DNA of 26,944 nt from an uncultured Collinsella sp. (lineage in GTDB: Bacteria; Actinomycetota; Coriobacteriia; Coriobacteriales; Coriobacteriaceae), in assembly GCA_958445895.1 (NCBI GenBank), contig CAUCTV010000015.1, positions 1 through 26,944 of the forward strand, written 5' to 3'. Every line of letters begins with the position of its first letter. The stretch's first letter is position 1. Both the position numbers and the translations under genes were made by a program. The notes beneath the pieces are model-generated. The model saw nothing but the letters and a program-made list of their open reading frames with translations. It was not told where the DNA came from and made no database searches. This document shows, piece by piece, positions 6,803 to 13,916 of this stretch.

Positions 6803-8662
6803 CTACTGGGCGAACTGGCTGCGGTAGAGTTCGGCGTAGAAGCCGCCTGCCACTAGCAGCTCGTCGTGCGTGCCGCGCTCGATAATCTCGCCGTCGCGCA
6901 TTACCAGGATGCAATCGGCGTTGCGGATGGTGCTCAGGCGGTGTGCCACGACAAAGCTCGTACGCCCGGCCATGAGCTCGTCGAACGCCGCCTGCACCTG
7001 TAGCTCGGTGCGCGTATCGATACTCGAGGTCGCCTCGTCCAGCAGCAAGATCGCCGGGTCGGTGAGCATGACGCGCGCGATGCACAGCAGCTGCTTTTGG
7101 CCCTGGCTAAACGTGCCGCCATCCTCGCCGACCACCGTATCGTAGCCACCTGGCAGCTGCACGATAAACTTGTGCGCATGCGCGCGCTTGGCGGCCTCGA
7201 TGATCTGCTCGCGCGTGGCGTCGGGACAACCGTACGCGATGTTATCCGCCACCGTGCCCTCGAACAGCCAGGTGTCCTGCAGCACCATACCAAAGGCGCG
7301 GCGCAGGCTTGCGCGTGTGTAGTCGCGCGACGAGCGACCGTCCACCAAGATGCACCCGGCATCGATATCGTAAAAACGCAGCAGCAGGTTGATGAGCGTC
7401 GTCTTGCCGCAGCCCGTAGGACCGACCAGGGCAAAGCGCATGCCGGGTTTGGCGTCAATGCAAATGTCCTGCAGCAGCTTGCGGTCGGGCACATAGCTAA
7501 AGTCCACATGCTCAAACGAAACCTCGCCCTGCGGGGCGGCAAGCTCTACGGCGTCCGACGCATCGGGCTCCTGCTCGCGTGCATCGAGCAGCGCGAACAT
7601 GCGGCGCGCCGAGGCATACGCGGTCTGGATTTGCGTGATGACGTTGGTGACCTCGTTGAACGGCTTGGTGTACTGGTTGGCGTAGGACAGGAAGATCTGT
7701 ACGCCGCCCACCGTAAGCGCCGCCGGCACGCCCGTGATCACGCCCACGCAGCCGATCACAGCGACCACAGCATAGATGATGTTGTTGATGAAGCGCGTAC
7801 CGGGGTTAGAAAGCGAACCCATAAACTGCGCGCGCTCGCCCGCCGTATAGAGATCGGCGTTGAGCGCGTCAAAGCGCGCTTGGGCGTTCGGGCCGTAGGC
7901 AAACGCATCAACCAGCTTTTGCTCACCCACATACTCCTCGATATGGCCACCGAGCTGGCCTTGGATGCGCTGTTGAGCAGTGAAGCTCTTATTGGAAAGC
8001 TTGGCAATGGCGCCGGCCGCAAAGATGGAAAGCGGCGTGACGAGCACCACCACGAGCGTCATGGTCAGGTTAATGGAGAGCATAAACGCAAGCGTGCCCA
8101 CGATGGTGATGATGCCGGTAAAGAGCTGCGTAAAGCCCTGCAACAGACCGTCGCCCACCTGGTCGACGTCGTTGACCACGCGGCTCATGAGATCGCCGTG
8201 GGCATGGCCGTCGATAAAGCTGAGTGGCATGCGGCTGAGCTTGTCGCTCGCCTCCACGCGCATGTCGCGCACCGTCTCGTAGGACAGACGGTTGACGCAG
8301 TAGCCCTGCAGCCACTGGAAGGCCGCCGCGCCCACCACGACAATCGCGAGCTTGGTAACGAGCGGCAACAGCTCGTCAAAGTCCACCTGCCCGGCGGCAA
8401 CGATCAGGTCGATGCCATCGCCGATGAGGATGGGCGTATAGAGTTGCAAGATCACCGAGATGGCGGCGCTCACAAACGACGCCGCAAACGAAATGCGATG
8501 CGGACGGACGTAGCCCAGCAGGCGGCGAGTCACCGCGCCCACGGGGTAGCGCTCGGGGTCGCCGGGCTGACGCGGGCCGTCACCCAAGTCGTTGAGGCTA
8601 TCGTTGCCGGACACGTTAGCCGTCATCGTGGCGACCGAACCGGAAGAAGTATACGGATTCAT
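6803..8662 (-). CDS. ABC exporter subunit, catalytically canonical half (pair 1)
   Basis: This 619-residue protein has a six-helix exporter membrane domain followed by an ATPase domain, the half-transporter layout of multidrug and lipid exporters. Walker A GPTGCGKTT is at 414-422, the Q-loop in VLQDTW, the signature FSQGQ at 518-522, Walker B ending LLLDE with catalytic Glu543, and the switch His574 in VAHRLS. The signature deviates from LSGGQ, as is usual for the canonical partner in heterodimeric exporters. The first 40 residues are a polar extension. ATG 8662 follows directly after the TAA of the upstream gene, and AGGAGGG lies within that gene's last codons, so the two are translationally coupled. 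The substrate is unknown. Confidence 0.93.
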   Translation of the reverse strand: MNPYTSSGSVATMTANVSGNDSLNDLGDGPRQPGDPERYPVGAVTRRLLGYVRPHRISFAASFVSAAISVILQLYTPILIGDGIDLIVAAGQVDFDELLPLVTKLAIVVVGAAAFQWLQGYCVNRLSYETVRDMRVEASDKLSRMPLSFIDGHAHGDLMSRVVNDVDQVGDGLLQGFTQLFTGIITIVGTLAFMLSINLTMTLVVVLVTPLSIFAAGAIAKLSNKSFTAQQRIQGQLGGHIEEYVGEQKLVDAFAYGPNAQARFDALNADLYTAGERAQFMGSLSNPGTRFINNIIYAVVAVIGCVGVITGVPAALTVGGVQIFLSYANQYTKPFNEVTNVITQIQTAYASARRMFALLDAREQEPDASDAVELAAPQGEVSFEHVDFSYVPDRKLLQDICIDAKPGMRFALVGPTGCGKTTLINLLLRFYDIDAGCILVDGRSSRDYTRASLRRAFGMVLQDTWLFEGTVADNIAYGCPDATREQIIEAAKRAHAHKFIVQLPGGYDTVVGEDGGTFSQGQKQLLCIARVMLTDPAILLLDEATSSIDTRTELQVQAAFDELMAGRTSFVVAHRLSTIRNADCILVMRDGEIIERGTHDELLVAGGFYAELYRSQFAQ

Positions 8663-10516
8663 TTAGCAGCCCTCCTTTGCGCAGACGGATGTGGGGGCAG
8701 TCGGGACGACCGGGGTGGGCGCGGGCGCCGCACTCCCCTGCCGGCCCTCGAGCTCCTCGCGACGAAGCTGCGACTGGCAAATCTCGCGATAGAGTTGGCA
8801 GCCTGTGTACAGCCCGTCGTGCGTACCCAGACCCGCGACCGAACCGTGGTCGAGCACGCAGATCATGTCGGCGTCGCGCACGGTCGAGACGCGCTGGCTT
8901 ACGATGACGGTCGTCAGCGGCAGCCCGCCCGCGGCGGCACCGCGTACGCTGCGCTCGCGGATGGCGTGGCGAAGCGCCGCGTCGGTCTTAAAGTCGAGCG
9001 CCGAGGCGGAGTCGTCCATAATCAGGATCTGCGGCGAGCCCACCAGAGCACGCGCAATGGTCAGGCGCTGGCGCTGACCGCCGCTGAAGTTCTTGCCGCC
9101 CGCCTCGACCGGGGCGTCGAGCCCCTGCGGCTTGTTGCGCACGAACTCGCTCGCCTGTGCCATGTCGAGCGCCGCCCACAGCTCCTCATCGGTTGCCGAC
9201 TCGTCGCGCCAGGTTAGGTTGCTGCGGATCGTGCCGCTCACGAGCGACGCGCGCTGCGGTACGGTCGCGACCACATGGCGCAGCTGATCGAGCGGCCAGG
9301 CGCGCACGTCGGCACCCATTACGCTCACGCTGCCGATGCTCGCATCGTACAGACGCGGGATGAGCGAGACGAGCGTGGACTTACCGCTGCCCGTACCGCC
9401 GATAATGCCGAGCGTTTTGCCCAGCGGCAGCTCCAGCGTCACATTGTCGACGGCGTTGGCAGCGCCGGCGCCAAAGGAGAAGCTCGCATGGCTCAAGCTC
9501 AGCGCGGGAACTGGAGCGACATTGCCCGGCTTGGGCAGCGCGACCGGCTGGTTGTCCTCGTCGGTAATGCTCGGCACGCAATTGAGCACCTCGTTGATGC
9601 GCGACGCACTGGCGCTCGCCTTGGTAAAGACCACGACCAAGTTGGCAACATATACGATGGAGGTGAGGGTCTGCGTCATGTAGTTGACGGACGCCATGAC
9701 CTGACCCTGCGTGAGCTCGCCCACGTTGACCTGGATGCCGCCCACCCACAGGATGGCGCACACACCCAGGTTCATCACAAAAAAGGTGACGGGGTTAAGG
9801 ATCGACGAGAGCTTGCCCACCGCGATGGCGGTATGGGCCTGATCATCGGCGGCTTGGACAAAGCGCTCGCGCTCGTGATCTTCGCGCACAAAGGCGCGAA
9901 CCACGCGGGCGCCCGAAAGCCCCTCGCGGCAGATAAGCGCGATGCGGTCGAGCTTTGCCTGCAGCTGCTTGTAGTACGGGATGCAGCGCGCCATGACAAA
10001 CCAAAACACCAGGCCGATAGCGGGCGTGCAAATCAAGAAGATCATGCCGAGCTTAAGGTCGATGGCAAGGGCCGCGACCATGGAGCCCACCGCCAGGAAG
10101 GGCCAGCGGATGAGCATGCGCACGCCCAACGCCACAGCGAGCTGCACCTGGTTGACGTCGTTGGTGATACGCGTGATGAGCGACGGCGTGCCAAAACGGT
10201 CGAGTTCGGCATAGCTCAGCTTGTTGATATGCTGGTAGAGCGCGCCGCGAATGTCGGTGCCCATGCCCTGCGAGGTGAGCGCCGCCATCTTTTGGCAGAC
10301 GAGCGTAAACGAGATGCCGATCACAGCCATGGCGCCAAGCAGCATACCGTAGTGGACGACGGCGTTGACATCGTGTGCGCCGATACCCTTATCAATCATC
10401 TGGGCAATCACCAGCGGCGTCAGCAGGTCAAAGATCACTTCGATCAGCTTGCACGCAGGACCAATCACCATATAGCGGCGAAACTTACCGCCAAAACGCC
10501 TGAGCAGCTCAATCAT
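8663..10516 (-). CDS. ABC exporter subunit, degenerate half (pair 1)
   Basis: This 617-residue half-transporter partners the product of the gene that follows it directly. Walker A GGTGSGKST is at 373-381 and the signature FSGGQ at 477-481 is intact. The Walker B end reads MDDS, with Asp in place of the catalytic Glu. The switch histidine is Gln541 in VSQRVS. These changes define the degenerate ATP site of LmrCD/TmrAB-type heterodimers. The C-terminal tail after about 590 is proline- and alanine-rich. I chose ATG 10516 because AGGGAG lies about 9 nt upstream, the family normally begins at this point, and the best promoter (-10 at 10561-10566) would start transcription downstream of the longer in-frame GTG at 10573. 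It is the first gene of a two-gene operon. Confidence 0.92.
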   Translation of the reverse strand: MIELLRRFGGKFRRYMVIGPACKLIEVIFDLLTPLVIAQMIDKGIGAHDVNAVVHYGMLLGAMAVIGISFTLVCQKMAALTSQGMGTDIRGALYQHINKLSYAELDRFGTPSLITRITNDVNQVQLAVALGVRMLIRWPFLAVGSMVAALAIDLKLGMIFLICTPAIGLVFWFVMARCIPYYKQLQAKLDRIALICREGLSGARVVRAFVREDHERERFVQAADDQAHTAIAVGKLSSILNPVTFFVMNLGVCAILWVGGIQVNVGELTQGQVMASVNYMTQTLTSIVYVANLVVVFTKASASASRINEVLNCVPSITDEDNQPVALPKPGNVAPVPALSLSHASFSFGAGAANAVDNVTLELPLGKTLGIIGGTGSGKSTLVSLIPRLYDASIGSVSVMGADVRAWPLDQLRHVVATVPQRASLVSGTIRSNLTWRDESATDEELWAALDMAQASEFVRNKPQGLDAPVEAGGKNFSGGQRQRLTIARALVGSPQILIMDDSASALDFKTDAALRHAIRERSVRGAAAGGLPLTTVIVSQRVSTVRDADMICVLDHGSVAGLGTHDGLYTGCQLYREICQSQLRREELEGRQGSAAPAPTPVVPTAPTSVCAKEGC

Positions 10517-10560
10517 GTATAGGCGCTCCCTATCATCATCCACATTCAATTCGAACCATG

Positions 10561-10590
10561 ATAGTACCGCCACCCCAAAAGAAGCGTAAA
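10561..10590 (-). promoter_or_regulatory. putative promoter of ABC pair 1
   Basis: Minus-strand TTTACG (10585-10590) and TACTAT (10561-10566) are 18 bp apart. Transcription would begin near 10554, giving a leader of about 38 nt before ATG 10516. Confidence 0.4.
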
Positions 10591-10605
10591 CAACTCGTCA
10601 TTTCT

Positions 10606-10622
10606 AATGGGATTCGGTTTCC
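10606..10622. repeat. lone copy of the 62-bp-array half-site
   Basis: AATGGGATTCGGTTTCC matches the half-site at 5783-5801 at 16 of 17 positions. It lies between the ABC pair promoter and the surface-protein gene. Confidence 0.5.
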
Positions 10623-10666
10623 AAAGAAGCGGAAAGGCACGCGCACACCCAGCCAGTGTCGGGTCG

Positions 10667-10731
10667 ACCGCCTGATATACTTACGTTAGTGCTACCAAGT
10701 TAGTCGCCGACCCTTGAAATGAGGTGCCGAG
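10667..10731 (+). promoter_or_regulatory. promoter and leader of surface protein 1 (duplicated)
   Basis: The 65 bp before the start codon are identical to those before surface protein 2 (11971-12035). TGATATACT contains an extended -10 box (TG, one base, TATACT at 10676-10681). No clear -35 is conserved. GAGGTG lies 6 nt before the ATG. Identity ends sharply just upstream of the -10 region. Confidence 0.6.
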
Positions 10732-11736
10732 ATGAACGACATTCTCGCAAGAAGAGCAAGACGAGCAACTGTGGGCATCGCCCTTTCCGCGGCACTTGTC
10801 GCGGGAATCGCCCCCGCAACGGCGATCGCGGCAGAAATCAGCTCCCCCACCGATGCAGTCGCCTTGCAGACAGCGGCCGCGAACTCGAGCGAAACCGCGG
10901 CCACCGAAAAAGACAAAGCGTATGCAGCCATGCAGGAAGCGCTCAAAAACCTCGAGGCCGCAAAAGACGCCGCAAGTCCCGAGAAAATTGCGGAAATCGA
11001 TACTAAAATTGCCATTTTTCAAAAGAACTACGACACTAATTTGGCGCGAGCTGCCATATATAAGGAATCCCTTCCTACCATGCAAGCGGACATCGATGCA
11101 GCCCAATCCGAATGCGATAAGGCCCACAACCGAACAAGAGACCTTGAGGCAGAATTAAATAAAATCCCCCACACGGATTACGAAACTAGATGGCAGTTGG
11201 AACTGGCGATCATGGATGCACAAGAGCAAGAATCTCGTTGTGAAGATAAGCTTGAGCACTGCCGAATGCGCCTCGAAAGTCAGAAAAGCCTGATTTATTT
11301 CTTAGAAAGCGAAGTAGAGTTTAATAAAACCCACCTCGACGGAGAAACAGCCAAGCGAGATGCGCTCCTCGACAATTTGAAAAAAGCGCAAACGGCCTAT
11401 GACGACGCCTGCAAGGCATACGAAGAGGCAAAGGCCGCGGCAGACAAGGCCACCTCGCCCGAGATAACGCAACCGACCGAGACGACGCCTCCCTCCAACT
11501 CGACGCAACCGACCGAGACGACGCAGCCCACCGGCTCGTCCGCGACCGGTAAAGACACCTCGCCAAGCTCCACCAAGCAGGCGAACGCAAGCAGCGGCAA
11601 ACAAGCAGATACGACCGTCGACAAACTCGCGAACACGGGCGACGCAGCGCCGAGCGCAATCGCACTCGCAGGAATCGCCGCCATGGGGCTCGGAATAACC
11701 GCCACAGCCACACGCCGCCTCAAGAACTCAAAATAG
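10732..11736 (+). CDS. LANTG-anchored coiled-coil surface protein, copy 1
   Basis: This is a 334-residue exported protein. A Sec signal peptide (Arg-rich start, then a hydrophobic core, with likely cleavage after ATAIA near residue 33) is followed by a charged, Ala/Lys/Glu-rich helical region (about 50-235) with coiled-coil character. A Thr/Pro/Ser-rich linker (about 240-295) then leads to LANTG at 299-303, a hydrophobic span and the basic tail RRLKNSK. This is a sortase sorting signal of the LAxTG type read by class E sortases in Actinobacteria. I do not recognise the central domain, and no sortase gene is in the window. It is flanked by an extended -10 promoter and a strong terminator, and a diverged copy follows 300 bp later. 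An adhesive or wall-spanning structural role is plausible but unproven. Confidence 0.88.
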   Translation: MNDILARRARRATVGIALSAALVAGIAPATAIAAEISSPTDAVALQTAAANSSETAATEKDKAYAAMQEALKNLEAAKDAASPEKIAEIDTKIAIFQKNYDTNLARAAIYKESLPTMQADIDAAQSECDKAHNRTRDLEAELNKIPHTDYETRWQLELAIMDAQEQESRCEDKLEHCRMRLESQKSLIYFLESEVEFNKTHLDGETAKRDALLDNLKKAQTAYDDACKAYEEAKAAADKATSPEITQPTETTPPSNSTQPTETTQPTGSSATGKDTSPSSTKQANASSGKQADTTVDKLANTGDAAPSAIALAGIAAMGLGITATATRRLKNSK

Positions 11737-11780
11737 CCGCCAGAGCATACTACCTTCGCCAATCCACAAACCCAGAGACA

Positions 11781-11825
11781 AAAGAGGCCCGTTTCCCCAA
11801 CCCATGGAAACGGGCCTCTTTACTT
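11781..11825 (+). terminator. terminator of surface protein 1
   Basis: A perfect 16-bp stem (AAAGAGGCCCGTTTCC and its complement at 11806-11821) with a 9-nt loop ends in TTTACTTG. It is nearly identical to the terminator after copy 2. About 55 bp after it also remain similar between the copies. Confidence 0.9.
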
Positions 11826-11970
11826 GAAAAAACAGATGGCAATGCCGCCGTCTCTTGTACCACGCAACCATCAATGCCCAGACAACACTAGCAAGCCGCG
11901 TTCCTTAAGGGATAGATTTAATGGCTGTTAATCAAGAGGTATACGCGCACGCCCGATCAATGGCGGGCAA

Positions 11971-12035
11971 ACCGCCTGATATACTTACGTTAGTGCTACC
12001 AAGTTAGTCGCCGACCCTTGAAATGAGGTGCCGAG
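11971..12035 (+). promoter_or_regulatory. promoter and leader of surface protein 2 (duplicated)
   Basis: This is identical to 10667-10731: extended -10 TGATATACT, a short leader and GAGGTG before the ATG. Retention of the same promoter suggests both copies are expressed under the same control. Confidence 0.6.
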
Positions 12036-13049
12036 ATGAACGACATTCTCGCAAGAAGAGCAAGACGAGCAACTGTGGGCATCGCCCTTTCCGCGGCACT
12101 TGTCGCGGGAATCGCCCCCGCAACGGCGATCGCGGCAGAAACCAGTTCCCCCACCGGTGCAGTTGCCTTGCAGACGGAAGATGCGACCGCCGCAAAAGAA
12201 AAAGCGTATGCAGCCATGCAGGAAGCGCTCAAAAACCTCGAGGCCGCAAAAGACGCCGCAAGTCCCGAGAAAATTGCGAGATTCAATGATGACATTGCCC
12301 GTTTTCAAGAGCTCCGCGACAAGATGGCGGCGCAAGCCGCCGAATTGAGGGGATCCCTTCCCACCATGCAAGCGGACATCGATGCAGCCCAAGCCAAATA
12401 CGACGAGGCCCACAACCGGACAAGCGGCCTTCAGGCAGAATTAGATAAGGTACTCAAGGAGCTCGGCGACGAGGCGCCCAGCGCAGCTGTTAAGGAGCAT
12501 ATTAAGCAGTTGCGCAGTGAGATCATGGCGGCAGAAAGGCGAGAAGAATCTTGTGAAGATGATCTTCACCACTACCAACGCCGGCTCGAAAGCCAGGAAA
12601 AACAGGTTCAGTATTTCGAAAGTGAGGCAAAGGAAGCTAAAGCCCACATCGACGAGGACATAGCCAAGCGAAATGCGCTCCTTAGCGATTTGGAAAAGGC
12701 GCAAGCGGCCTATGACGACGCCTGCAAGGCATACGAAGAGGCAAAGGCCGCGGCAGACAAGGCCACCTCGCCCGAGATAGCGAAACCGACCGAGACAGTG
12801 CCTCCCTCCGGCTCAGCGCAACCCGCCGAGGCGACACCGCCCGTTGGCTCACCTGCAACCGGCAAAGACGCCCTACCAAGCTCCACCAAGCAAGCGAACA
12901 CAAGCAGCGGCAAGCAAGCAGATACGACCGCCGGCAAGCTCGCAAACACGGGCGACACAGCGCCGAGCGCAATCGCACTCGCAGGAATCGCCGCCGCAGG
13001 CCTCGGAATAACCGCCACGGGTGTACGCCGCCTCAAGAACTCAAAATAG
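12036..13049 (+). CDS. LANTG-anchored coiled-coil surface protein, copy 2
   Basis: This 337-residue paralogue of the preceding gene has the same layout: an identical signal peptide, a charged coiled-coil middle, a Pro/Ser/Thr linker, LANTG at 302-306, a membrane span and an RRLKNSK tail. The first 35 codons and the stretch of codons before the linker are almost identical in DNA to copy 1. The middle (about residues 85-205) has drifted strongly and carries small insertions and deletions. This mosaic pattern points to a tandem duplication of about 1.3 kb followed by divergence, or selective change, in the exposed part. The function of the middle is unknown, and anchoring needs a sortase encoded elsewhere. 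Confidence 0.88.
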   Translation: MNDILARRARRATVGIALSAALVAGIAPATAIAAETSSPTGAVALQTEDATAAKEKAYAAMQEALKNLEAAKDAASPEKIARFNDDIARFQELRDKMAAQAAELRGSLPTMQADIDAAQAKYDEAHNRTSGLQAELDKVLKELGDEAPSAAVKEHIKQLRSEIMAAERREESCEDDLHHYQRRLESQEKQVQYFESEAKEAKAHIDEDIAKRNALLSDLEKAQAAYDDACKAYEEAKAAADKATSPEIAKPTETVPPSGSAQPAEATPPVGSPATGKDALPSSTKQANTSSGKQADTTAGKLANTGDTAPSAIALAGIAAAGLGITATGVRRLKNSK

Positions 13050-13093
13050 CCGCCAGAGCATACCATCTTCGCCAATCCACAAACCCAGAGACA

Positions 13094-13143
13094 AAAGAGG
13101 CCTGTTTCCCCGACCAAAACCAGGGAAACGGGCCTCTTTACTT
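13094..13143 (+). terminator. terminator of surface protein 2
   Basis: A 17-bp stem (13094-13110 with 13123-13139, one mismatch) is followed by TTTACTTG. It is homologous to the terminator at 11781. Confidence 0.9.
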
Positions 13144-13219
13144 GTAAAAACAAATGGTAATGCCACCATCTCTTGAACCACGTAGCCATTGATGTCTTGG
13201 CGCAGCCAGCGAGCGACAT

Positions 13220-13306
13220 CCAGGGCGAACAAGTTGGCATGAAAAAGGCAAGGCATAGACCTTCTGGTCATGCCTTGCCTTTTGAATGACAAATTGTTCG
13301 CCCTGG
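13220..13306. repeat. 87-bp near-perfect hairpin
   Basis: Two arms of about 41 nt, starting CCAGGGCGAACAA and ending with its complement, close on a 4-nt TTCT loop. They contain a few mismatches, mainly G/T transversions in the middle. It lies between the surface-protein terminator and the SRP RNA 3' end, with no coding potential I trust. It may be a palindromic repeat element. Confidence 0.75.
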
Positions 13307-13328
13307 GTGGCGCGCAGCGTCGAGCATT

Positions 13329-13350
13329 GCGCGGTTTGGTAAAACCGCGC
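13329..13350. repeat. 9-bp hairpin next to the SRP RNA 3' end
   Basis: GCGCGGTTT pairs with AAACCGCGC across a 4-nt loop. On the minus strand it follows the T-rich run (TTTCTTTTT) that ends the SRP RNA gene, and it may help stop transcription. Confidence 0.45.
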
Positions 13351-13365
13351 AAAAAGAAAGCCCGT

Positions 13366-13476
13366 GCGCTCGATGGATTCGGATGCCCGACAGAGGCTCC
13401 TTATGGCTGCTTCCTTCCGGACCTGACCAGATTCGGAACATGTCGTCATCCGAACCCATCGAACGCGCTAGGCGCT
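13366..13476 (-). ncRNA. ffs: small bacterial SRP RNA (4.5S-like)
   Basis: This is the RNA of the signal recognition particle, which binds Ffh and targets membrane proteins to the translocon. On the minus strand the conserved domain IV core GGTCAGGTCCGGAAGGAAG is at about 13409-13427, followed by CAGCC, with the matching internal loops. The outer helix pairs 13447-13466 with 13366-13385 over 20 bp using only a few G-U pairs, so both ends of the gene are well defined. It is the short form without an Alu domain. A good promoter precedes it, and TTTCTTTTT follows the closing helix. Adjacency to tadA is also found in Bacillus subtilis. Confidence 0.95.
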
Positions 13477-13482
13477 CGGTAT

Positions 13483-13511
13483 ATCTTACCCGCTCCCGCC
13501 CGATGGGGCAA
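13483..13511 (-). promoter_or_regulatory. promoter of the SRP RNA gene
   Basis: Minus-strand TTGCCC (13506-13511) and TAAGAT (13483-13488) have an ideal 17-bp spacer. Transcription should start near 13476, just before the outer SRP helix. Confidence 0.75.
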
Positions 13512-13514
13512 GAC

Positions 13515-13602
13515 AGCTAATTTGGGACGGGGCTTTTTTGACTACTTTTTGACTGGTGGGGCATCAGGGTGGCGAAAGTAGTCAAGGAGGCCCCGTCCTA
13601 AA
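13515..13602 (+). repeat. long hairpin element with G-U compensated arms (family P2, copy 1)
   Basis: Arms at 13521-13548 and 13575-13602 are complementary at 24 of 28 positions. All four exceptions become G-U pairs if the plus strand is transcribed. The left end, AGCTAATTTGGGACGGGGCT, recurs with one change at 26321-26340. No gene is visible here. Confidence 0.75.
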
Positions 13603-13635
13603 TAGACTGATCTGGTGCTGTGCCACGAAAAGGGC

Positions 13636-13767
13636 CCATCTACTACGTTTAGGTCGCAGGGGTCGACCATAGCCGACTTTTTCGAAAATCGGCAAGCTTT
13701 CTACCTGCGGTTTTGTTTTTGCAAATTCCGGGATGGTCGAGGGTGGCCGGCTTAACGTAGTAGATGG
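13636..13767. repeat. 132-bp inverted-repeat element with internal hairpins
   Basis: CCATCTACTACGTT at 13636-13649 is the exact complement of 13754-13767. Inside, TCGACCAT (13663-13670) pairs with ATGGTCGA (13733-13740). GCCGA...TCGGC (13672-13693) forms its own small hairpin. It looks like a degenerate mobile palindrome. Open frames across it are not convincing genes. Confidence 0.65.
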
Positions 13768-13832
13768 TCGCATTTCGTGGCAAACGGTCCGACCCAAGAC
13801 CCAAGGCAGCCAACCTCGAATGGCCATTCTCA

Positions 13833-13901
13833 AAGTTGCGGTGGAATACGGACTGAATTGGCCCCTTAAAGGCAAAAACACTCCGTATTCCACCGCAACT
13901 T
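13833..13901. repeat. perfect 20-bp inverted repeat downstream of the TadA-glycerate kinase gene
   Basis: AAGTTGCGGTGGAATACGGA at 13833-13852 is exactly complementary to 13882-13901, around a 29-nt loop. It lies 15 bp after the stop of the minus-strand gene at 13917. It has no T-run, so its role as a terminator is uncertain. Confidence 0.75.
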
Positions 13902-13916
13902 ATAGGGAGATAGGCC

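Noticed and set aside
7097..9217. 706-codon plus-strand frame across both subunits of ABC pair 1
   Set aside because: It spans two real minus-strand genes and their junction. Its translation is Arg/His/Ala rich with no domain.
10732..10836. twin-arginine export signal in the surface proteins
   Set aside because: Arginine pairs are present near the start, but the residues after them do not fit the Tat motif. The hydrophobic core and Ala-rich cleavage site fit Sec export.
13041..13459. overlapping minus-strand frames of about 100 codons after surface protein 2
   Set aside because: They run through the terminator, the 87-bp hairpin and the SRP RNA, which explain the conservation better than a protein.
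13582..13893. 103-codon minus-strand frame in the repeat block before tadA
   Set aside because: It crosses two inverted-repeat elements and has no ribosome site. It is more likely a repeat that stays open by chance.
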